64,000 nucleotides of DNA, taken from Lepidostoma basale (lineage: Eukaryota > Arthropoda > Insecta > Trichoptera > Lepidostomatidae). The stretch covers positions 546,001 through 610,000 of the forward strand of contig JAHDVF020001348.1 in NCBI GenBank assembly GCA_022606425.2, written 5' to 3'. The position numbers and the translations under genes are program-made. Position 1 is the first letter of the stretch; every line of letters starts with the position of its first letter. The notes below the pieces were generated by a model, which was not told the DNA's origin, searched no databases, and saw nothing but the letters and a program-made list of their open reading frames with translations. Below, piece after piece: positions 12,210-23,179 of the stretch.

Positions 12210-12620
12210 GACTAAGTTTCGGTGGGAGTGAAACCGGTCAGCTCTTAAAAAACAAGTATAGTGATGTAATAACAAAATTTTCGAATGTTTTCAAATATTG
12301 ATATAATTCCACACCACAAATTAAGTAAACGAATATAATTTGAATATCGTTACTAACAGGTTTTTTAATTAACTGTGTGGGAGTAAAATTAGCTGATTGG
12401 TTCCTTTGAACCTCCCATTTGAATATGAAATTAGCTGTAGCGAGTGCACATGATGACTGTCAGGTTAAAAAAGGTTTTTCAATTATAGTGCAATTTGCAC
12501 GTTATTAGCATTCATTTGTTTCCGTGATTTAAAAATCTAAATAGAAAAACTCATGTATCATAATGACGAAAATTATTTTAAATGCATTAGAAAATATATT
12601 AGAATTTCGGTATAACTGAA
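12210..12620. other. AT-rich stretch, nothing recognised
   Basis: Between an RTE-A tail and an RTE-C fragment; no coding signal. Confidence 0.5.
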
Positions 12621-12629
12621 AATAATCAT

Positions 12630-12830
12630 TATTCTTCTTCAAGTGCCCTCTCGGGTCCCCCCAACGTTGGCGACCACCTCGGCGAACCTGTCCCTGTCCT
12701 GCACACCTCGGAACAGCTCCTCCACACTTCGGATGCCGGTCCACTCCCTCAAGTTTTGCAGCCAGGACATTTGTCTCCTTACGGGTCCTCGGGGTCCCTC
12801 AATTTTCCCCTCCAATATCAGTTGATTGAG
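12630..12830 (-). mobile_element. RTE-C 3' fragment
   Basis: The minus strand encodes the family C-terminus (ELFRGVQDRDRFAEVVANVG; the equivalent bases appear on plus as ccaacgttggcgaccacctc), with ttcttcttc on plus as tail. It abuts a reversed piece of the TTGAT-tailed repeat at 12825. Confidence 0.7.
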
Positions 12831-12910
12831 AACAGGTTAAAAATAATACCAGGAATACATGAGAGATGGTTCAACATTGGCAAGACAGAATTCTCTCCAT
12901 TAGCAAGAGT
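12825..12910 (-). repeat. TTGAT-tailed repeat, reversed 5' part
   Basis: aataccaggaatacatgaga, gatggttcaacattggcaag on plus is the reverse of the body in 39380-39420. Confidence 0.5.
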
Positions 12911-13450
12911 ATTTGCCCTCTAAACGCACTTTCGATAATGTGAAAGACGTCGATTTTCGAGGAGATCATTTCCAGCAGACTGATTTAAATATTTACCATA
13001 TTATTAAAGTAAAAACTGAGGAAAGTAAAGAATTTTAACAGTTCAATATAGATTTAAAGCAAAAAATCAAATGAAAACATTAATTTTAATTTTCAATACG
13101 CTTAAAAATCGAGCTTTTCGTTACCGTTTTTAATAAAAAGAAAATTATGAATTCAAAAATCGTATTTCAATTAGATTTAAAACAATTCACATTGTAACAC
13201 TTAATATAAAATTCGACCAGAGTTTTGAAAAAATCAGAGGAAAAATAATGAATTAAACAAGTAACTCAAATTTTCTGTATATTCTGAATAGGTAATAATT
13301 TTTCAACCCCGTTCAACCCTTAAATTAAAAATTTCTTTATCCCTTTCATATCACCTTCAATATTTTATTTAAAAAAGAGCATTTTAATGTAGGCCTGTGA
13401 AGAACCACAGAAACCTCATAATCAGAAGGAATTCTGGAAGGTCAAATCTT
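12911..13450. other. AT-rich stretch, nothing recognised
   Basis: Very A/T-rich; leads into the perfect palindrome. No coding signal. Confidence 0.5.
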
Positions 13451-13454
13451 TAAT

Positions 13455-13641
13455 TAATAATTAAATAAAACGATGTTTTTTAACTACTTCCACTTTTGTC
13501 TTTATTTAGACAGCGACCGGTTTCGCCAGGCTCGCTGGCATCGACAGACTGTCGATGCCAGCGAGCCTGGCGAAACCGGTCGCTGTCTAAATAAAGACAA
13601 AAGTGGAAGTAGTTAAAAAACATCGTTTTATTTAATTATTA
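13455..13641. repeat. Perfect 187-base palindrome (93-base arms, 1-base centre)
   Basis: Arms 13455-13547 and 13549-13641 are exact reverse complements as far as I can follow them base by base; the centre is A13548. Each arm holds GCCAG...CTGGC, GAAACCGGTC and aaagacaaaagtggaagtag. The right side continues into gaacttccatcaagagattt, the usual family flank. Related copies at 29965, 32940, 40650 and 51485. Confidence 0.9.
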
Positions 13642-13974
13642 TTTAAAATGAACTTCCATCAAGAGATTTCAGTAAAATCATTTGATTATCAAATCTTTAG
13701 TAAAACTGAGACAATGAATTGTAGGTACCTACGTATATAAAACCACATTACTTCGATCGTCCCACTTTTTCTCAATCTTACTACAATCCAAACTACAAGC
13801 TGCATTTTTTCTATTAAGAACCCCTCTGTTCTGGAGCAAATGGGTATTTTTGTTCCTGCCTTTCACGCAGAACCAACCTGCCTAAGGTGATGCCAGTAAG
13901 AAGAACAATTTGGACGTTGAATCTGATCGTCTCGGATTTGGATATTTTTAGTGTAAGTGAGGCGGTGTTCATAA

Positions 13975-14155
13975 AAAAACATATATTTAAAAATATATGG
14001 ACAGCTCCACTACCAACATCTTCCCCTACCCCAGATGTTCCAGATCAGGTAGGATCCAGGATTGGGCTCTTCAGTCACAAACGGAACAACAACCGTAAAT
14101 GACAGTTTTCCTCGGACACGAGGGACAGCCGATGATGATGATGATCAAATCAAAT
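13975..14155 (+). mobile_element. Family F LINE 3' end (degraded C2H2 tail)
   Basis: Reads APLPTSSPTPDVPDQVGSR then IGLFSHKRNNNRK. Compared with the copy at 20225-20600, the finger Cys pair is lost (CP/C changed to VP/V). Tail gatgatgatgatgatc. It sits immediately upstream of another (GAT)n-tailed LINE. Confidence 0.6.
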
Positions 14156-14222
14156 CAAATCAGTTTATTTACTCAAAAGACATTACAAACAGCATAAATG
14201 TTTAAGGCATGATGAGTACTAC
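14140..14222 (-). repeat. TTGAT-tailed repeat, part
   Basis: tcaaatcaaatcaaatcagt on plus is the reversed tail; then ttactcaaaagacattacaa. Family D is inserted in it, and the body resumes at 14746. Other copies: 12825-12910, 31100-31255, 31567-31610, 36560-36660, 39362-39525. Confidence 0.65.
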
Positions 14223-14223
14223 A

Positions 14224-14732
14224 GTTAAGATCCAAATTACTGCGAAGAACCACAAAAACACTATTGCACAAGACCCTGATCAAACCAGTCCTCACATATG
14301 CCTCTGAAACCTGGGTGATGACAAAACACACTGAAAGGTCCATCGCAGCATTTGAAAGAAGGGTTCTTAGGACAATATATGGCCCAGTGAGAGACCATAA
14401 TGGTTGGCGTCGTCGATATAACCGAGAGCTATATGATATCTATAAAGAGCCCGATGTGATCAGATCCATCAAAGTAGGGCGCCTGAGATGGGCTGGTCAC
14501 ATAATCAGAATGGATGACGACAACCCTACAAAACGCCTCACGCTCTCAGTACCACAGGGACGTAGAAGACCAGAAAGGCCCAAAATGCGATGGATGGACA
14601 GTGTCAACACGGATGCATCGGTGTCACAAGTGAGAAATTGGAGAATGGGGGCATCAAACAGACAAGAATGGAGGAAGCTCCTGGATTCAGCCAAGGCCCA
14701 CCCAGGGCTGTCGAGCTTAGGATGATGATGAT
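14224..14732 (+). mobile_element. Family D LINE 3' fragment with 13-base target-site duplication
   Basis: An open frame of 153 codons from 14264: HKTLIKPVLTYASETWVMTK, ERRVLRTIYGPVRDHNGWRR, IKVGRLRWAGHIIRMDDDNP and RRPERPKMRWMDSVNTDA, ending KAHPGLSSLG, stop, then (GAT)n. GATGAGTACTACA occurs at 14211-14223 and again at 14733-14745, a clear 13-base duplication. 5' truncated, recently inserted (open frame kept), into a TTGAT-tailed repeat. Confidence 0.85.
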
Positions 14733-14914
14733 GATGAGTACTACACGTATATTTTAAATGCTTAGCTTACACAAGTTGATTATTTTTTATCTATTCCCAA
14801 CCGGATTCTACACAATCTTATCTACACCAGAACAATCACCTTAGAAATGCTGTATCGCTTAAATTTTATAATAATAAGTCTTAAATTAAAAAAAGGGGCA
14901 TATACCAAGAGACC

Positions 14915-15000
14915 GAATTCTCATTAATACGAATGAAAACGTTCGTTTTCTAGAAGTTTTGTTATATTTTATGGCAATACTGATACGAGTTCTTCTTTTA
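14915..15000. repeat. Left arm of an AATACGAATG fold-back
   Basis: attaatacgaatgaaaacgt, tcgttttctagaagttttgt, tatattttatgg. No right arm within 1 kb. Confidence 0.55.
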
Positions 15001-15259
15001 GAGCCATACCACTTCTACAAATGATTATTTGTCTTTCTACGCCCGGAATAACGCCCTTCTTCTTATCTAGTCTTTAAAATTACACAGCAAAGACTTTGGC
15101 TTTTGGTGGTCCTGCCAAGTCAACCTGATAACTGAAATTATAACTGATACATACAGGTACATAAGTTAGTCGAAGGACGTCAAGGAAAGGGAAGAATATG
15201 AATATTTTATTTCTGAAACTGCAGATGAATTGTTTATCTACTCTAGTATTAGAGTTTTC

Positions 15260-15740
15260 TTCTACTTCTTCTTCTCCTTATAGACTTTAGGTCTGTTCCT
15301 GAAATCAGGCTGGCCTTTCTTGGGAGGTTGACTCCCAACTATCTCTCCATCTCTTCGGCGGTCTTCCGAGGGGACGGCAGCCAGTAGGAATCTGATGCGC
15401 CACAGTGTGTGGGATTCTGGTGGGATCCATCCTCTGCACGTGCGCATTCCAGTATCTTCTGCGTTGTCAGATCTCGCGGTGTTCCTCACCCTATCTCGAA
15501 AAGTTCTTCCTGCTATCATCCTCAGGGTCCTCATCTCTACCAACCGTACTTTAGCCTTCGTTCTTGTGGTATCCGCTCTGGTCTCAATGCTATATGTCAG
15601 TATAGGCCTTACGCAGGTTTCATATATTCTGACCTTACTGTCAGTTCTCATATACTTGTTTTTCCATATTATATCCTTGAGACAGCCTGATACCGACGAA
15701 GCCTTGTTACTTGTCCCCATTAGAGTTTTCAATCAAGAAA
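15260..15740 (-). mobile_element. RTE-B LINE 3' fragment
   Basis: Minus strand: SGCLKDIIWKNKYMRTDSK, VRIYETCVRPILTYSIETRA, KVRLVEMRTLRMIAGRTFRD, ending FRNRPKVYKEKKK into (GAA)n (cttctacttcttcttctcc on plus). Bases differ little from 5865-6432 but a segment around 15470 is deleted. Confidence 0.78.
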
Positions 15741-16374
15741 AATCTATATCAGATTGCCTGACAACACGAAAGATGAAAAAAAAATCATATCCAGGTCTAG
15801 AACTCTGCTCCATAAATGTATTGAATTTGATAATGTGTTTTCGACATTCACTGGATTTATGTGTCCACTTTTTATATATGAGCAGCATGGCATTTATATA
15901 ATATAATGTATTGTATAGAGTGGCCTAGCTTATTACACAATAGAGCACAACTATCTCCAGGGAGATGCTGGGAATCGAGTGAAAATGAGACGGTGTGAGT
16001 TTCAAATTGAATTTGTAATGTGAGCCTATTCAATTATTGTCTTTCTCGCGATATGAAAACACTCGTTACTCTTACGCTTCTTGCATCATTCTGTACACAC
16101 GATTACCTGTATATCCATACCCAGTCTGTAGACATCCATTAAATAGAAATTATTTGAAGTAGGTATTGTTGTATGGGTAAAATATCTGTTCAAATTTCGA
16201 ATAAGAAACGAATTAAATAAAAATATCTATCATCGATACATTTTATTTATTTATACTTGATCTACTCGGATTGATTTCATTATTTGTTTACAGGCCACAA
16301 AAGAAATATTTATTAAACTTTCGTATGGAGCAATTAATGTGTGGTGTGACATTATTAAATATAATAATAATACA
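15741..16374. other. AT-rich stretch, mostly unassigned
   Basis: The last 60 bases (aaactttcgtatggagcaat, taatgtgtggtgtgacatta) also flank the inner fold-back at 57855, so this outer unit is older than the palindrome inserted in it. Confidence 0.5.
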
Positions 16375-16572
16375 CTTTAAGTAATTTGTATTAACACCAC
16401 TTTATTTGGTAACACCAACCGGTTTCACTTCCGCCGTAGCTTCGTCAGGGTGAGAGAGTAAACTGCTCACTCAGTTTAATCTCTCACCCTGAAGAAGCTC
16501 CGGCAGGAGCGAAACCGGTTGTTGCTACCGAATAAAGTAGTGGTAATACAAATTACTAAAAGTGTATTAATA
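16375..16572. repeat. Fold-back element with hammerhead-like motif in each arm
   Basis: Arms (acactttaagtaatttgtat ... / ... atacaaattactaaaagtgt) are inverted around about 16470. The right arm has CTGAAGA (16489-16495), stem GCTCC/GGAGC with loop GGCA, GAAA (16511) and CCGGTT. The left arm has on minus CTGACGA (16448-16442), a decayed stem, GAAA and CCGGTT. Confidence 0.8.
16489..16520 (+). ncRNA. Hammerhead ribozyme-like motif with ACCGGT
   Basis: CTGAAGA, perfect stem GCTCC/GGAGC with loop GGCA, GAAA 16511-16514, CCGGTT; ACCGGT is self-complementary and the cleavage-site base would be T16520. Confidence 0.45.
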
Positions 16573-16754
16573 TTATTATCATTATTAATTTTTTTTAAAT
16601 AATTTATAACACTTATTTTACTTTCACATCACTTTATTTTGTTAATCGAACCAACCGATTTCGCTCTCGCCGGATTATAAAAACATAATGATTTTTTTTT
16701 TTTAAAAGCCCACAAATTAAGAACTTCATACGCAATAAATATTTAAAAATTAAT

Positions 16755-16905
16755 TATCTTCTTCTTCAACCTATTTCAGTTCATTTATTCAGACTGCATC
16801 CAGGTAACGTGTCGATTCATGTCATCCATCCACCATAGTTGCAGTCGCCCTACACTTCTCTCAGCGGGTCCATGGTCTCTAAGTCAAAAACCATCTTATC
16901 CATTT
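16755..16905 (-). mobile_element. Family G LINE 3' fragment
   Basis: On plus: cagactgcatccaggtaacg, ccaccatagttgcagtcgcc, i.e. antisense of the LRWxDxxNxxVxxTWMQSAQD end seen better at 63500-63985. Tail cttcttcttcaa. Confidence 0.6.
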
Positions 16906-16907
16906 TA

Positions 16908-17375
16908 TTATACTAACTAACTAACTATCACGCCGTCTCCCCGGAGGGGTAGGCAGAAAGAAGAGTCTGTTCTCTCCTGACATACTTCTCTCGCTTTCTC
17001 TATATTCATACATCTTGTCATCGTACGTCGTAATCTTCGACTCCTCACGTGACCGACATTAAATATTTTATTGGTTTGATGGTACCACGTTTTCCTCCGT
17101 TTAGCTCCGTTCACATATACCTTATTCACTATTATGTCTTTACTCATTATTTTTATGTATCTAAACCATCTTAAAGACCCTTCCATTATTTTGTTCATAA
17201 CACTTTCATTCGCACCGCATTCACTTCTTATACTTGCATTTGACACTGCACCGCACATTCGTCTTAGAGATCTCATTTCTACTACATTTATTCTACTTTC
17301 ATCCTTCTTTTGCCAGTTCCATGCTTCACTTTCATACATAAGGGTCGGCACAAGAACACCATTTTTTTTATATAG
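16908..17375 (-). mobile_element. RTE-A 3' fragment, about 130 codons
   Basis: The minus strand reads VLVPTLMYESEAWNWQKKDE, RINVVEMRSLRRMCGAVSNA, then GSLRWFRYIK and VCQERTDSSFCLPLRGDGV. CTAA repeats at 16911-16925 mark the 3' tail. Confidence 0.82.
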
Positions 17376-18184
17376 GTATTCATTACACAGGTAAACGATT
17401 TTAGATAAACTTAAAGCGTTAACACTGTGGAATTCCATATTGCCAAATGTTTTATGAAATAAAACACCGTATTTTCCACTTTTTCGAAAGTGGTAAAAAC
17501 AGTGTTTGAATTCATAAAAAAAATGTCAGGTGTAACCGGGTTTCATCGACATGGCTAACATGGCAAACTATGGCTAAATTGTCATTTTTTCGTAGTAGAA
17601 AAGGAAAAAGACATGCGTCATACAATTCTATTTATTCCGCAATATAGGGGTATATTATACCATATGTGTGATACAATATAATCATATGGGGTTGTGCGTG
17701 TGTAAGAGTATGAAATTTCAATAAACGCGCAACAAGTTCCATTTCTGTATTGACATCAATGTTTCTGAAGGGAAGGTAAGTAGAAAAATAAATTGATATT
17801 CTAAAAATGTTTGGTAGGTGAAAATAAATGTTATACCATACATTTGCAGGTCTAAATTTCCTTGTAACAATTAAGTAGTTTCAATATTACTATTTAAGTC
17901 TAAAAAAATATTTTTTCAGATTATTATTATTTTATTATATATTTTTATTATTATTATTATTGAACAAAAAGAAAACGTCATTTGTTATGTAACGAGTGTT
18001 TTTGTTTTTTTTATTCATTTATCGATTTCAAAATGTAAAGATTACTGCTGATTATCTCAGTACACTTTGTATAACAAAACTTTTTATTTACTTTACTTAT
18101 AATTACTCTTACTATATTTGTTCAAATATGAATCCTCAACACAAAGTTAAGGCGAATAGAGAAGAAATTCTTAGTGCAAGTGTT

Positions 18185-18275
18185 AACTACAAATGCCAAA
18201 AAATACATTGATAACGGTTACTTGTAACCGAAACATGTCTGAGTTCAGTAAAAACAAAAAATGTTATAATACAAA
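18185..18275. repeat. Arm with hairpin and GAAACATGTC
   Basis: cattgataacggttacttgt, aaccgaaacatgtctgagtt. Stem GGTTAC/GTAACC is perfect, GAAA and ACATGT follow, but the first box reads TTGATAA. Confidence 0.55.
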
Positions 18276-18283
18276 GTGTAACT

Positions 18284-18660
18284 AACTAACTAACTAACTA
18301 ACCATCACGCCGTCTGCCCGAAAGGGTAGGCAGAAAGAATGGACTGTCACATTTTAACTGATGCGGCACTCCATCCTTCTCTTTTCGCCCCGCGGGAGAC
18401 GCGGTGTGATGGGTTGCGAACCTCATCGCCACCAATAGGCATCTCCCGCGCACACTTCGATCGTCCAACACCCACAAAATAAATCTAAAACAAATAATAT
18501 AAAATACAATGATATAAAATAACATAACAAAATAAAAACAATTTAATACAAAATGTTATTTTTTAGATGGTGCACATATTGTCTATTTAATTTATGTTCC
18601 ACGTATCCACCGTTTTTTAATTTAGCACATAATGTAATGTAACTATATTTATTCAAATAT
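18284..18660 (-). mobile_element. SINE-like element sharing the RTE-A 3' end
   Basis: The first 60 bases on plus (CTAA repeats, ccatcacgccgtctgcccga, aagggtaggcagaaagaatg) are the RTE-A 3' end. The rest (ttcgccccgcgggagacgcg, ctcatcgccaccaataggca, tctcccgcgcacacttcgat, then ggtgcacatattgtctattt) has nothing to do with the LINE body and recurs at 44296. It has the layout of a short non-autonomous element using the LINE tail. Confidence 0.7.
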
Positions 18661-18664
18661 GCAT

Positions 18665-19075
18665 TAATGGGGTTCAATGCCTAGTAGGAGCCACAGTGAT
18701 TTACACCTGTGCTGTAGGATGTAAGTCTATAAAATGCTGTGTAACGCTCTCTTGCATAACACCAGTAAAACTACTAGCTTGTCCTACTCGTTAGCGTCCT
18801 CGTCATGAACCCTGGACAATATGGCTTCACTCTGGCAGAGGAGTCATGGCAGGTAACGAGAGGATGGAAGGTGAGTTTCTGGCGCCTTAAAACCAGATCA
18901 CCGCAGCTAAGGGAAGGTAACCCCAACAGAAAATCCACCAGAGAAGGCAACGGGAAACCACTCTGGTTATATATTTTCCCAGGAAATCACTATGGAGAGA
19001 AATCGAGTTTACCAGAGTGATCGCCAACGTCGGGGGGACCTGACAGGGCACTTCAAGAAGAAGATGTAATAATAT
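18665..19075 (+). mobile_element. RTE-C deletion derivative: leader fused to 3' tail
   Basis: The leader (ctaagggaaggtaaccccaa, gagaaggcaacgggaaacca) is the same as in the copy at 10900-11125. Immediately after 19015 comes the last 55 bases of RTE-C (gtgatcgccaacgtcggggg, acctgacagggcacttcaag, aagaagatg). Nothing of the protein-coding body remains. SINE-like by structure, but derived from the LINE itself. The start at 18665 is approximate. Confidence 0.65.
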
Positions 19076-19339
19076 TATTTCAAATAATGCCATTACCACA
19101 AATTAAGTGCAACATTTGAATTTTTCAAATATTTTTTAATTAACCTGTGAACTTTAATTAAATATAAACCTTTTCCGATGACCCTTATATATATTTTATC
19201 GAATTAAATTGAAATATTATTTTAAAGAAAATAGAATTTAAATTTGATATTTCTTTTAACTGAGAGAAACGAAATACTTCTTGCAATTTTTTTTTAAAAA
19301 ATCGACATTTTGGGATGATCGGGGTTATGTGAAATCTGC

Positions 19340-19690
19340 TTCTTCTTCTTTTTGTCCTGTCACACCTCCGTGGTGCATAGGGCCTCAAGGAATCTTCTCC
19401 ACCCGACTCTATTGCATGCCTGATGCTTAACATCGTCCCAAGTGAGACCTGCTGCCTTAACCTCGTCCTGCAGGGTTCTTCTCCAGGTGGCTCTAGGTCT
19501 GCCTCGCTTTCTCTTTCCCCCCATAGGGGACCAGTCTAGTGCGCCCTGAACGATGCAGGCTGGGTTCCGTCTCAGAGTGTGACCGATCCACTGCCACTTG
19601 CGCCTAGCGACTTGTTCTCTAATTGGCTTTTCGCCTGCCATGGTCCAGAGAACGGCATTTGACACTGTTTGGGGCCAATAGATTTTGAAT
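19340..19690 (-). mobile_element. Family E LINE 3' fragment
   Basis: Minus strand: REQVARRKWQWIGHTLRRNP, KRKRGRPRATWRRTLQDEVK, GWRRFLEALCTTEV and stop, then a (GAA)n-like tail (cttcttcttctttttg on plus). This is the 'KWxWIGHTLR...RGRPxxTWRR' end common in animal non-LTR elements. Confidence 0.8.
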
Positions 19691-20224
19691 ATTGAGGATA
19701 TGTGAAATAGGGGGGTATATAAATGAATATCAAACAAGGGTGGGAAAATCTGTTTTAGAATTCTGAATGCATCATAGATTATATTTTGTATAGTCTATGC
19801 AAAGGAACAATCTGTCATCCAACAACGCAAAATATGTGTCTCTTACGTCAAGAAAATGTGAAAAAGCTTCAATCAGTATTTCCATCGTGTTCGATGATTA
19901 ATTTCACGATATTTTTTACTTTTATATATTATAGTATTTATATTACTTGCAGCTTTAGATATGAATAATGAATTTTTACTTCCAGCAAACACAAATATCT
20001 TATCTTAATATTTCACCCACTTAAACAGTCTTTAATAAAAAATAATTTTGTCATGAAATATGATCAATTGAGGAAAGATAACAACAAAGCAAGCCAAATA
20101 TTTTTCTTCTCGTTGTAGCTTAATTGGTAAATAAAAAACGGTGCCTCCGGATGGCTAACATGAGGAAACGATTATTATGGGTTTTGAAATACAAATTGTT
20201 TTTAATATTTGTTGATGTACCATA

Positions 20225-20600
20225 TTATCATATCATCATCGGCTGTCCCTTGTGTCCGAGGAAGACTGTCCTTCACAGTTGTGGGTCCGTATGTGACTGA
20301 AGAACCCGATCCTGGACCCACAAATTCTAGGGCATCTGGGGCAGGGGAAGACGCTTGTAATGGAGCCGTCACCGTCTCCCAGTGGTCTCTCCTTTTTTCT
20401 CCTCCTCTCTGCCACATCGTTTCTGCGCTGTGCTACAAAGTCTTGCGTGCCTTTATATACTGTTGTTCTCCACCTAGGTCTGTCTTCTGCAGTCTTTTCC
20501 CGGCAATGGAAAAATGACCCTGGTTCAGATATAAAGAACAGGCTTTTAAATTTTTGAAAAACGAAGTTCAACGGAACACCCGCAATCTCAAAAATGAGTG
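20225..20600 (-). mobile_element. Family F LINE 3' end with C-terminal C2H2 finger
   Basis: The minus strand reads KTAEDRPRWRTTVYKGTQDF, AERRRKKERPLGDGDGSITS and VFPCPRCPRICGSRIGFFSH, IRTHN, then SSSDTRDSR and stop. Cys-x2-Cys with two His is a complete C2H2 finger at the very C-terminus, known from some non-LTR elements. The 3' side is ATGATGAT on minus. Confidence 0.7.
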
Positions 20601-20829
20601 GTGGACAAAAAAGTCAACTGAAATGGATGATCATCTACATATATTAAAAATCTTAAACCATATAATGATAGCTTCGTATGATTTTTTAATGAAATAAATT
20701 TAATCTTAATTATTTATTGTTTCTTTAACAATGACTGTCTAAAAAAATAAATAGTTTAATTTGTAATTATGTGGTATTAGTCAATTTAAAATTGTATAAA
20801 ATTATGTTATAAAAATATGTAATAAAATT

Positions 20830-21362
20830 ATATTATGAAGAAGGAAGCATGACAGTCTGCAACATTAGTGTAAACGGTGAAAATCTGGAACAAGTGGATG
20901 AATTTGTTTATTTAGGAAGTATGTTTACAGAGGATGGGAGGGTGGACTAGGATATTGAAAGAAGGGTTGGGGCAGGCAACAGAATAAATGGTGCACTTGA
21001 AGTTGTCATCGCAAACAAAAGCCTATCCAAAAAAGCTAAGATGGCAGTGCACAATGGTGTTCTTGTGCCGACCCTTATGGAAGTGAAGCATGGAACTGGC
21101 AAAAGAAAGATGAAAGTAGAATAAATGCAGTAGAAATGAGATCTCTAAGACGAATGTGTGGCAAATCTGTTTATGATAGAGTGACAAATGCAAGTATAAG
21201 AAGTGAATGTGAGGAGTCGGAAAAATCGACGTGCGTGCATGACAAGATGTATGAATGTAGAGGAAGCGAGAGACGTATGTCAGGACAGAACAGTGTGGCG
21301 TTCCATTCTTTCTGCCTACCCCTCCGGGGAGACGGCGTGATGGTAAGTTAGTTAGTTAGTTT
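20830..21362 (+). mobile_element. RTE-A 3' fragment
   Basis: Begins MTVCNISVNGENLEQVDEF, with a stop at 20949 (the tag in gtggactagga); continues SKKAKMAVHNGVLVPTL and RSLRRMCGKSVYDRVTNASI. A deletion joins this to the last part; ends gagacggcgtgatggtaagt with TTAG repeats. Confidence 0.82.
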
Positions 21363-21514
21363 TTAAAATTATGTTCACAGTCTTCGATTAATTCTAAAAA
21401 GTTGTTATTATTCATCAGTAGATCGGTTTCGACTGATTCGCCAAAATCGACAGACTGGTAACCAAATTTATCTAAGATTATTTTTTATTTTATCTTAAAA
21501 ATAGTGTTTCACTC

Positions 21515-21660
21515 CATATTCAATAATAAATATGAATGAAAATGTCTGTTTTTTAGAAGTTTTATTATAATTTATGGGAATGACATGTTTCGCCAAATGA
21601 CATTTGATAATGCCTCAGAATAGCTTAGTTTTCATTCGTATTAATTATTTAATTTAGTTC
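21515..21660. repeat. Fold-back element, AATACGAATG family, short
   Basis: aatatgaatgaaaatgtctg, gacatgtttcgccaaatgac at left; tttgataatgcctcagaata, gttttcattcgtattaatta at right, with the right centre part deleted. Confidence 0.65.
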
Positions 21661-22720
21661 AAAAATTAATTGCTGTACTCATAAAACCGTTAACCCTTCT
21701 ATTCTCACATAACAAAAAACTTGAATTTTATCCCTACTTGGCGTATAAAATAAGCATTACTGACAATTTCAGAAAATGTTATTGAATTCATTTATTATAA
21801 AACCCACTTCGAGATAATAAAACGATCAGAAACAAATCTCTCGATCCATCGAATCAATTTGAAAAAACATTCCACAATTGAAAAACAATATCCGAAACTA
21901 GAGGCAATCAACTGTTTTTCGAATTTCGAGATCATTTCTTTTGTTTATATTTCATTAATGTATCTTCTGCGAAAACACATAGCGTCTTCACTGAAATAAT
22001 AATTTCCTCTCGGGAGCACTCCAGCCTTTTACGGTAGACTCAAATCAAATTATTCTATCCCAACTGATTGTTCGAAGATCCCAGTATAAACTCATGTCCT
22101 TAAAATGATGAGCCTACTTTTACGGTAGAGTTTTCCGACTGGCCTTAATTTTTTTAAGATTTTTCAGCATTTTTCACGTCATTCGGGCATATTATTTGAG
22201 TAATGTGGTGAGAATTTGAAACATTGCAATTCGAGCAACAACAACAAACACGCCTCTAGCATCTTCTACATTCATACAGTGATATAATTGTTAAAAAATT
22301 AAAATTAACTATCAGACATGTTTCGGACAACCGGTCTTGCTTCAGTGATATTATAAAGATACATATTTAAAATATTATGAAATTGTTTACAAATATGATC
22401 AGGTTTGACAGATGTTATAAAGATTTATTTTGGAACGTTTATGCTTGTGTTATAACAAATATTATGAATAAACTTAAAATTTAAAGTTTCTATTGGGGTT
22501 CAGGTATTAACTCACAACAAAGGAAATAAATCAATTATTGGACATGAAGTTTAATTTATTTGATTATTTATAATATTTTATTTATTTTTAATTTATATTT
22601 CTATTATTAATATGCAAAATTTCAAAGCCATTATCTTTATTAAATGATATTATTTTAATTAGATTTAATGAGAGGACATAGATAAACTACGATAAAGCCG
22701 ATCGAAAACAAACATACAAA
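21661..22720. other. AT-rich stretch with one decayed hammerhead-like arm
   Basis: At 22317-22360 cagacatgtttcggacaacc, ggtcttgcttcagtga (antisense CTGAAGC ... GAAACATGTC). Otherwise nothing recognised. Confidence 0.5.
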
Positions 22721-22724
22721 ACAA

Positions 22725-22895
22725 ACCATCACGCCATTTTCCCGGAAGCACAGGCATCGAGAATCGACCGCCATATTTCCCTATGTTCCTCCACATTTAT
22801 ACAGCGAGTCATACACGCACGTCGATTCTTTCGACTCCTTCAATGGTCGACCTTCTAAATTAGATTAATTTGGTCATGCCAAGTTTTCCTAAAAG
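22725..22895 (-). mobile_element. RTE-A 3' fragment
   Basis: ccatcacgccattttcccgg on plus, then gtcatacacgcacgtcgatt and ggtcatgccaagttttcct, antisense of the C-terminal 50 codons. Confidence 0.65.
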
Positions 22896-23179
22896 TAGAC
22901 AAATATTAATAGACATTTATAAGTTGCATATACTCCGAACGCATTATATTTTCAAGGGTTAAATAAATGTAGAATTATTTATTTTAGGATTCTAAGTTTG
23001 TTTGTTATCACTCTATTCTAAATTTTTAAAGTTTCCTCTGCCTGAAATAAGCTTAAAATAGAGTCAACTCGTATGCGGTTGTCTTGTGAATATGTCATAC
23101 GTCAGAAGCAGTACCGGATTAAGCCAGCACGGGAACTGTAGCAAATTTACCAAGAGGTCCTGGTTTTGTGTGATAATAA

